Shown piece after piece: positions 12,830-17,842 of a DNA stretch of 17,842 nucleotides. The notes beneath the pieces are model-generated. The model was not told the DNA's origin. It worked only from the letters and a program-made list of their open reading frames with translations, and did no database searches. The stretch is from an uncultured Oscillospiraceae bacterium. Its GTDB lineage: Bacteria > Bacillota > Clostridia > Oscillospirales > Acutalibacteraceae. Numbering within the stretch: position 1 is the first letter of the stretch; each line of letters begins with the position of its first letter. The stretch lies in assembly GCA_900552225.1 (NCBI GenBank), contig URYX01000017.1, forward strand, positions 1 through 17,842, written 5' to 3'. The translations under genes and the position numbers were made by a program.

Positions 12830-14650
12830 ATGGCAAAGATTATCGGTATTGACCTCGGTACTACCAATTCCTGTGTTTCCGTGATTGAGGGCGGCGAAGC
12901 CGTCGTTATCCCCAACGCGGAGGGTGCCCGCACCACTCCGTCCGTCGTCGCATTCAAGAAGGACGGCGAGCGCATTGTTGGCCGTGCCGCCAAGCAGCAC
13001 GCCGTCTCCAACCCCGACCGCACCGTATCGTCCATCAAGCGTGAAATGGGCAGCGCCTACAAGGTAACCATCGACGGCAAATCCTACACTCCGCAGGAAA
13101 TCTCCGCGATGATTCTGCAGAAGCTCAAGACCGATGCGGAGGCCTACCTTGGCGACAAGGTCACCGAGGCGGTCATCACCGTTCCGGCCTACTTCACGGA
13201 CGCACAGCGTCAGGCCACCAAGGACGCCGGAAAGATTGCCGGCCTGGAGGTCAAGCGTATTATCAACGAGCCGACAGCCGCGGCGCTGGCCTACGGCATC
13301 GACAAGGAAAACGAGCAGAAAATCATGGTCTATGACCTCGGCGGCGGCACATTTGATGTGTCCATCATCGAGATGGGTGACGGCGTGCAGGAGGTGCTGG
13401 CCACGGCCGGCAACAACCGCCTCGGCGGCGACGACTTTGACCAGAAGATCGTCGATTGGCTGGTTGCGGGCTTCAAGGCCGAAAACGGCATCGACCTGTC
13501 GCAGGACCGCTCGGCGCTGGAGCGCCTGCGCGACGCGGCGGAGAAAGCCAAGATCGACCTGTCCGGCATGACCACCGTCAACATCAACCTGCCGTTTATC
13601 ACGGCGGATCAGAACGGGCCGAAGCACCTGGATGTCACCCTGTCCCGCGCCAAATTCAACGAGCTGACCGCCTCGCTGGTGGCGGCCACGATGGGCCCGG
13701 TCAAGCAGGCACTCTCCGACAGCGGCCTGACGCCCGCCCAGATTGACAAGGTACTGCTGGTCGGCGGCTCCACCCGTATCCCGGCGGTACAGGAAGCCGT
13801 CAAGAACTTCATGGGCAAGGAGCCGTTCAAGGGCATCAACCCGGATGAGTGCGTTGCCATGGGCGCTGCGCTGCAGGGCGGTGTGCTGCAGGGCGAGGTC
13901 AAGGGCCTGCTGCTGCTGGATGTCACCCCGCTGTCCCTCGGCGTGGAGACGATGGGCGGTATCATGACCCGCGTCATCGACCGCAACACCACCATTCCGA
14001 CCAAAAAGAGCCAGATCTTCTCCACGGCCGTGGATAACCAGCCGTCGGTAGAGGTCAACGTACTGCAGGGCGAGCGTGAATTTGCCCGCGACAATAAGTC
14101 GCTCGGCATGTTCCATCTGGACGGCATCGCTCCGGCACGCCGCGGTGTCCCGCAGATTGAGGTCACCTTCGATATCGATGCCAACGGCATCGTCAATGTC
14201 AGCGCCAAGGATCTCGGCACCGGCAAGGAGCAGCACATCACCATCACCTCCAGCACCAACATGTCCAAGGAGGATGTGGAGAAGGCGGTGCGCGAGGCCG
14301 AGCAGTATGCAGCCGAGGATAAGAAAAAGCGTGAAAACGTCGATACCCGCAACGCGGCCGACCAGGCGGTCTATCAGTGCGAGCAGGCCATCTCCGAGCT
14401 CGGTGACAAGCTGACCGAGGAGGACAAGACGAACCTGCAGGGCAAGATCGATGCGCTGAAGGAGACGCTCAAGGGCGAGGATTACGACGCCATCAAGGCC
14501 TCGCAGGAGGAGCTGATGAAGGCGTTCTACGAGGTCTCCGCCAAGGTATATCAGGCCTCCGCTCCTCAGCAGCCGGAGGGCGGCGCCGAAGCCCCGCAGA
14601 ATGACGGCAATGCCGACAGCCAGGGCTACTACAACGGCGACGTGCAGTAA
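12830..14650 (+). CDS. dnaK: Molecular chaperone DnaK (Hsp70)
   Basis: This is a 606-residue Hsp70. The nucleotide-binding domain covers about 1-360: phosphate loop GIDLGTTNS (6-14), VPAYFTDAQRQATKDAG, phosphate 2 motif YDLGGGTFDVS, and adenosine motif LLVGGSTRIP. The interdomain linker LLLLDVTPLSLG lies near 360-371. The substrate-binding domain and helical lid follow, with a short Gln/Gly/Asn-rich C-terminal tail ending YYNGDVQ. The nucleotide-binding domain lacks the roughly 24-residue insertion of Gram-negative DnaK, the usual Firmicute form. The ribosome binding site is GGAGG, 9 nt before ATG. It binds exposed hydrophobic peptides with DnaJ and GrpE. Long open frames on the opposite strand are a known composition effect of dnaK and are not annotated. 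Confidence 0.99.
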   Translation: MAKIIGIDLGTTNSCVSVIEGGEAVVIPNAEGARTTPSVVAFKKDGERIVGRAAKQHAVSNPDRTVSSIKREMGSAYKVTIDGKSYTPQEISAMILQKLKTDAEAYLGDKVTEAVITVPAYFTDAQRQATKDAGKIAGLEVKRIINEPTAAALAYGIDKENEQKIMVYDLGGGTFDVSIIEMGDGVQEVLATAGNNRLGGDDFDQKIVDWLVAGFKAENGIDLSQDRSALERLRDAAEKAKIDLSGMTTVNINLPFITADQNGPKHLDVTLSRAKFNELTASLVAATMGPVKQALSDSGLTPAQIDKVLLVGGSTRIPAVQEAVKNFMGKEPFKGINPDECVAMGAALQGGVLQGEVKGLLLLDVTPLSLGVETMGGIMTRVIDRNTTIPTKKSQIFSTAVDNQPSVEVNVLQGEREFARDNKSLGMFHLDGIAPARRGVPQIEVTFDIDANGIVNVSAKDLGTGKEQHITITSSTNMSKEDVEKAVREAEQYAAEDKKKRENVDTRNAADQAVYQCEQAISELGDKLTEEDKTNLQGKIDALKETLKGEDYDAIKASQEELMKAFYEVSAKVYQASAPQQPEGGAEAPQNDGNADSQGYYNGDVQ

Positions 14651-14657
14651 AAAATAC

Positions 14658-14702
14658 CCGCCGAAAGCGGTCGCCCTGTAAAGCAGGGCGACCGCTGTGC
14701 GG
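14658..14702 (+). other. Strong intercistronic hairpin between dnaK and dnaJ
   Basis: A perfect 13-bp stem, AGCGGTCGCCCTG (14666-14678) with CAGGGCGACCGCT (14684-14696), closes a TAAAG loop. CCGC (14658-14661) and GCGG (14699-14702) can add a lower stem. It is followed by ATTTATGAGG, not by a T-run, so full termination is unlikely. It probably protects the 3' end of dnaK mRNA or reduces dnaJ expression. The dnaJ ATG is 18 nt downstream. Confidence 0.7.
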
Positions 14703-14719
14703 ATTTATGAGGGAACGGT

Positions 14720-15880
14720 ATGGCGGATAAACGCGATTATTATGAGGTGCTCGGCATCCAGAAAGGTGCCTCGGAGGACGAAATCAAAAAGGCCTATCGC
14801 AAGATGGCCAAACAGTACCACCCGGACCTGAACCCGGGCAATGCGGAAGCCGAGCAGAAATTCAAAGAGGTCAACGAGGCCTATGAGGTGCTGTCCGATG
14901 CGGACAAAAAGGCGCGGTATGACCAGTTCGGCCACGCAGGCGTCGATCCGAACTACGGTGCCGGCGCCGGTGCAGGGGCCGGAGGCTACGGCAGCGGCTT
15001 CGGCGGCATGGATATTGATCTCGGGGATATCTTCTCCCAGTTCTTCGGCGGAGCCGGCGGACGGCGGAACGACCCGAATGCGCCCCGCCAGGGAGCCGAT
15101 GCCACCGCTTCGGTGGTCATCGATTTTGTCGAATCGGCCCGCGGTTGCAAAAAGCAGGTCGAGGTGCGCGTGATTGACCACTGCCCCGACTGCGGCGGCT
15201 CGGGCGCTGCCAAGGGAACACAGCCCAAAACCTGCCCCCGCTGCAACGGACGCGGACAGGTCACGCAGCAGCAGCGCACCCCCTTCGGCGTCATGCAGAC
15301 GCAGAGCCCCTGCCCGCAATGCCGCGGCACCGGCCGCATCATTGAAACGCCGTGCCGCACCTGCAACGGCTCCGGTCAGGTACGCAAAGCCCATACGGTC
15401 GGCATCAACATTCCGGCCGGCATCGACGACGGACAGGTGCTGAACATCCGCGGGCAGGGCTCCGCCGGCAAAAACGGCGGTCCGGCCGGCGACCTCCGCG
15501 TCCAGGTCTCGGTACGTCCGCACCCGATCTTCGAGCGTGACGGCTTTGACATTTTGTGCGACCTGCCGGTCACCTTCGCCCAGCTGGCACTCGGCGGCGA
15601 AATCCGCATTCCCACCCTGGACGGCAAGCAGAGCTACACGGTCAAGGAGGGAACGCAGCCGGGCGAGACCGTCCGTCTGCGCGGCAAGGGCTTCCCCTAT
15701 CTGAACGGACGCGGCAAGGGCGATGAGATTGTGCGGCTGACCGTGGAGGTTCCGAAAAACCTGTCGGCCGAGCAAAAGCGGCTGCTGCGGGAGTTTGACG
15801 GAACGGCCGAGGATAAAAATTATCAGAAAAGCCGTTCCTTCCGCGACAAGATGAAGAAGATTTTCGGATCCGATGACTGA
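14720..15880 (+). CDS. dnaJ: Molecular chaperone DnaJ (Hsp40)
   Basis: This 386-residue protein is a full class I DnaJ. The J-domain (about 4-70) carries HPD at 34-36. A Gly/Ala-rich linker follows (about 77-95), then a DIDLGDIFSQFFGG segment. The zinc-binding region holds four CxxCxGxG motifs: CPDCGGSG, CPRCNGRG, CPQCRGTG and CRTCNGSG (about 155-220). Two C-terminal substrate-binding domains follow. It stimulates DnaK ATP hydrolysis and delivers substrates. GAGGG lies before the ATG. It is the last gene of the operon and ends at a bidirectional terminator. Confidence 0.99.
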   Translation: MADKRDYYEVLGIQKGASEDEIKKAYRKMAKQYHPDLNPGNAEAEQKFKEVNEAYEVLSDADKKARYDQFGHAGVDPNYGAGAGAGAGGYGSGFGGMDIDLGDIFSQFFGGAGGRRNDPNAPRQGADATASVVIDFVESARGCKKQVEVRVIDHCPDCGGSGAAKGTQPKTCPRCNGRGQVTQQQRTPFGVMQTQSPCPQCRGTGRIIETPCRTCNGSGQVRKAHTVGINIPAGIDDGQVLNIRGQGSAGKNGGPAGDLRVQVSVRPHPIFERDGFDILCDLPVTFAQLALGGEIRIPTLDGKQSYTVKEGTQPGETVRLRGKGFPYLNGRGKGDEIVRLTVEVPKNLSAEQKRLLREFDGTAEDKNYQKSRSFRDKMKKIFGSDD

Positions 15881-15905
15881 AGGTAAGTCGGCTCCGAAAG
15901 CATAG

Positions 15906-15969
15906 AAAAACAGGCAGCCTCCGGGCATACGGTATCGTGCCGTATTGTCCGGAGGCTGCCTGTTTGTTT
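15906..15969. terminator. Bidirectional terminator, dnaJ / ATP-grasp gene
   Basis: CAGGCAGCCTCCGG (15911-15924) and CCGGAGGCTGCCTG (15949-15962) form a perfect 14-bp stem, with an inner ACGG/CCGT pairing. TTTGTTTG follows on the plus strand. AAAAA precedes the stem, giving TTTTT on the minus strand. It can therefore end both the heat-shock operon and the convergent ATP-grasp gene. Confidence 0.93.
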
Positions 15970-16001
15970 GCTGTCCCGGCTTCTTATCCGCCGGTTATCG
16001 T

Positions 16002-16877
16002 TTACCGCCGATCGCGCACATAGCGCACGATTTCGGCCGCCATATCCACACCCGTGTACTGCGTAATCCCACGCAGCCGGGCACCGGAATTCACCTCACA
16101 GACCAGCGGCGAGCCGTCCGCCTCCCGCAGCAGGTCCACACCGCCGAAATCGAGACCGAGAGCGGCGCAGCAGCGCACGGCCAGCGCCGCTTCTTCGTCG
16201 GTCGGCGTATACGCCGTGCCGACTCCGCCGCGCGCGATGTTGGCGCGGAAATCCGTCTCCGACCGGCGCTCCATAGCGGCGGCCACCCGTCCGCCGACGA
16301 CATACAGACGCAGATCCCTCCCGCAGGAGGCCGCAACATACCGCTGCAGCAGGAACGGGCGCGACCCGCAGCGGGCGGCCCGCACCCTCAGCTCCTGCGG
16401 ACTGCGGATGAGCCATACCTGCTCCCCGAGCGAGCCGTAGCACTCCTTGCAGACCAGCGGATAGGACAGGCGCTCCTCCGCCGCACGCAGAAATGCCTCC
16501 CCCGTCTCGTCAAACCGCAGATAGGTCATCGGGGCCACGAACGTATCCGGCATCGGCAGTCCGGCCGCAGACAGCACACGGTGTGTAGCCGCCTTATCGT
16601 CGCATAGTGCCACCGCCTTGGCGGAATTGTACACTGACACCCCTGCCTGCTCCAGTGCGAACAGCAGCCGCACGTCCTTGTCAAAGCACAGCACGGTATC
16701 GCCCGCCCGCAGGGGGGACACCTCCACGCCCCGCGGCCCATAGACCGCCCAGACCGCCGTATTCGGAAGCGGCGTCAGCGAAAACCGCTCACGCTCTCCC
16801 GCCTCCGCCAGCCGCCGCACCGTATCCGGCACCGCGCGGCGATTCCAGATTCCGTTATACAGGATATACCCCGCCAT
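16002..16877 (-). CDS. RimK-like ATP-grasp ligase
   Basis: This 291-residue protein is of the RimK/LysX-type ATP-grasp family. The N-terminal pre-ATP-grasp part starts MAGYILYNGIWN and includes YNSAKAVALCDDKAATHRVL. The ATP-grasp core has PLVCKECYGSLGEQV (K144 probably binds ATP), FLLQRYV, DLRLYVVGGRV, DFGGVDLL and the metal-binding CEVNSGARLRG (E261, N263). Such enzymes join an amino acid, often glutamate, to a carboxyl group through an acylphosphate. The acceptor here cannot be told, and no partner gene or carrier peptide is adjacent. The ATG at 16877 follows GGGAG by 7 nt; an in-frame ATG at 17132 would add 85 residues from a hairpin-rich non-coding region and is rejected. It ends at the bidirectional terminator. 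Confidence 0.85.
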   Translation of the reverse strand: MAGYILYNGIWNRRAVPDTVRRLAEAGERERFSLTPLPNTAVWAVYGPRGVEVSPLRAGDTVLCFDKDVRLLFALEQAGVSVYNSAKAVALCDDKAATHRVLSAAGLPMPDTFVAPMTYLRFDETGEAFLRAAEERLSYPLVCKECYGSLGEQVWLIRSPQELRVRAARCGSRPFLLQRYVAASCGRDLRLYVVGGRVAAAMERRSETDFRANIARGGVGTAYTPTDEEAALAVRCCAALGLDFGGVDLLREADGSPLVCEVNSGARLRGITQYTGVDMAAEIVRYVRDRR

Positions 16878-16924
16878 ACTTATTCTCCCAAGCCGTACAT
16901 TTTGAAATTTCAGAAAATTCAGAG

Positions 16925-16945
16925 ACCCGCGGCACAGCCGCGGGT
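16925..16945. other. Short GC hairpin in the ATP-grasp leader
   Basis: ACCCGCGGC (16925-16933) and GCCGCGGGT (16937-16945) form a perfect 9-bp stem with a 3-base loop. On the minus strand, CTCTGAATTTTC follows, so it is at most a weak terminator with a displaced U-tract. It lies between the structured element at 16978-17076 and the ATP-grasp ribosome binding site. Confidence 0.5.
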
Positions 16946-16969
16946 GTGTATACGGTAAGAGGCGCACGA

Positions 16970-17093
16970 CGCAGAAAGCAAAAGCGTTGGCCCCCAGGGG
17001 CCAACCGTGTTTTAATAATTCAAAGAGAAAGAATCGGAAATTCACGGTTTCTTTCTTGAACTTATGCTGCTTTTGCGGCCTGCGGCCTTTTTT
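16970..17093. ncRNA. Candidate structured RNA with three-way junction (strand unresolved)
   Basis: The closing stem is GCAAAAGC (16978-16985) with GCTTTTGC (17069-17076), perhaps extended by CGCA/TGCG (16970-16973 and 17081-17084) across a 4x4 internal loop. It encloses one hairpin, GTTGGCCC-CCAG-GGGCCAAC (16986-17005), and a second formed by TTCAA..GAAAGAA (17019-17033) with TTCTTTCTTGAA (17049-17060), with a three-base bulge. On the plus strand GGCC-TGC-GGCC and TTTTTT (17088-17093) follow, like a terminator of a small RNA. On the minus strand it would be the 5' leader of the ATP-grasp gene. No known RNA family was recognised. Confidence 0.35.
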
Positions 17094-17135
17094 GACAGTC
17101 TGAAATGCCCTCCGACAGGCGTCGGAGGGCATTTC
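17088..17135. terminator. Hairpin with TTTTTTGACA element downstream of the partial minus-strand gene
   Basis: GAAATGCCCTCCGAC (17102-17116) and GTCGGAGGGCATTTC (17121-17135) form a perfect 15-bp stem with an AGGC loop. It sits 35 bp past the stop of the minus-strand gene at 17171, so it probably ends or stabilises that transcript, although on that strand no T-run follows. Upstream on the plus strand is TTTTTTGACA-G-TCTGA, the same element and order as at 35-53. Confidence 0.55.
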
Positions 17136-17170
17136 CTCTATCTCTGTAACAATGTATGGGCCGGGGCCCG

Positions 17171-17842
17171 TTATTCCGGATGCTCCTCGCAGTAGGTATA
17201 CACAAAGCGGCAGAACTCCTTATCCCGCCTGTAGCTGCCGCCAAACGCTACCACCACGTCACTTTGGTTCACCCAACGGTCCAACGATATCACATACAGG
17301 TGTCTTGTGTCCAATTCGTAGGAAATCAGAATGTCATTCGACAGCATCTGCAGATTGCTCTGCTTGGAATCGAGCGGGTCGCACAGACGGTCCAGCTGCC
17401 CCGTCGGGCGGAACAGGCGGTAAATCCCCTGCCGCGTCATGATATACAGTGCATAGTCATCCGCCGCGAGACCGACAATCGGCTCCTCTCCCTCAAACAT
17501 CAGCTTTTCCTCGGCACCGTCATTCCTGTAGCGGTAGACATCACCGTCCACCGCTACGTAGGTATAGCCCAGGCGGTCGGTGCCCCAGTTCGAATATGTC
17601 TCGGCACGACAGTCGCGCAGCAGGCGGTAGTTCTCCTCGTTTTTCGCCGTGCCGTCCCACCAATAGATACTGCCGGTGTGCAGGCTTTCCAGCGGCTTCT
17701 CCCGCTCCATGTACACCACGATTTTCCCGGCCCCCGGCATCCGCCCGTACTCGAGCCGCTCCTCATCCGGCACCCGCATTTCCGACAGATATTCCTCCAG
17801 CGACATTTCGGGGTCGGGGTCATACATAGACCACGGCTTGGT
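17171..17842 (-). CDS. Partial protein of unknown function, possibly beta-propeller-like
   Basis: The reading frame stays open to the window edge, and the ATG at 17827 has no ribosome binding site. It is therefore probably the C-terminal 223 or so residues of a longer protein. I do not recognise the family. Repeated short strands with Tyr/Gly/Asp turns (GYTYVAVDGDVYRYRNDG, EPIVGLAADDYALYIMTRQG, IYRLFRPTG, RHLYVISLDRW) look like the blades of a beta-propeller of the DUF5050 sort. The end, EFCRFVYTYCEEHPE, is helical and acidic. No membrane segment is seen in this part. Base composition is like its neighbours. Confidence 0.6.
   Translation of the reverse strand, partial: TKPWSMYDPDPEMSLEEYLSEMRVPDEERLEYGRMPGAGKIVVYMEREKPLESLHTGSIYWWDGTAKNEENYRLLRDCRAETYSNWGTDRLGYTYVAVDGDVYRYRNDGAEEKLMFEGEEPIVGLAADDYALYIMTRQGIYRLFRPTGQLDRLCDPLDSKQSNLQMLSNDILISYELDTRHLYVISLDRWVNQSDVVVAFGGSYRRDKEFCRFVYTYCEEHPE

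Noticed and set aside
12755..14236. 493-residue open frame on the minus strand opposite dnaK
   Set aside because: Long antisense frames across dnaK are a known effect of its codon use. There is no ribosome binding site or recognisable domain, and dnaK is certain.
14705..15928. 407-residue minus-strand frame opposite dnaJ
   Set aside because: It covers dnaJ completely and is an antisense composition artefact; dnaJ has all its motifs.
15945..16607. 220-residue plus-strand frame downstream of dnaJ
   Set aside because: It begins inside the terminator stem and runs antisense to the ATP-grasp gene, with no recognisable domain.
16878..17132. N-terminal extension of the ATP-grasp protein to the ATG at 17132
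   Set aside because: It would translate through the stems at 16925-16945 and 16978-17076. The extension is unlike the family, and a good ribosome binding site precedes the ATG at 16877.

Overview
The window is about 17.8 kb of GC-rich DNA. The operon style, the Gram-positive form of DnaK, the perfect CIRCE operator and the strong GGAGG ribosome binding sites all point to a Clostridia-class Firmicute. My best guess is the Oscillospiraceae/Ruminococcaceae (Gemmiger/Faecalibacterium/Subdoligranulum-like), inferred from general resemblance and not from a marker gene. The genes are ordinary chromosomal ones. I see no insertion sequence, phage gene, CRISPR array, tRNA or rRNA.

Layout. (1) 1-100: terminator of an upstream plus-strand gene that lies outside the window. 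(2) 188-2972: a MocR/PdxR-type regulator on the minus strand, divergent from an ECF-transporter S component and a YwlG-family (TIGR01440/DUF436) gene. This looks like a vitamin B6 salvage locus. (3) 2973-3415: a gene-free convergent gap holding terminators for both strands. (4) 3416-8393, minus strand: a four-gene operon in the order ATPase, ABC-2 permease, GldG-like protein, DUF4340 protein. Junctions overlap by 4 bp or are separated by 18 bp. It encodes a GldA/F/G-like ABC complex of unknown substrate. (5) 8527-10663, minus strand: mnmE (tRNA wobble-uridine modification GTPase) followed 7 bp later by a membrane acyltransferase. (6) 10817-11052: divergent regulatory region with an extended -10 promoter towards mnmE and a sigma-A promoter plus CIRCE towards hrcA. 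(7) 11053-15880: the class I heat-shock operon hrcA-grpE-dnaK-dnaJ, with strong RNA hairpins between grpE and dnaK and between dnaK and dnaJ. (8) 15911-15962: a bidirectional terminator. (9) 16002-16877, minus strand: a RimK-like ATP-grasp ligase behind a structured 5' region. (10) 17171-17842, minus strand: the C-terminal part of an unrecognised protein that runs off the window.

How the genes work together. HrcA represses its own operon through CIRCE. GrpE, DnaK and DnaJ form the Hsp70 folding cycle, and the two intergenic hairpins probably set the ratios of the products. The PdxR-like protein probably senses pyridoxal phosphate and controls the transporter facing it. No complete new system is evident. 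The least explained pieces are the roughly 100-nt three-way-junction-like element at 16978-17076, the duplicated TTTTTTGACA element at the two ends of the window, the competing repeats before dnaK, and the altered G4 motif of MnmE.
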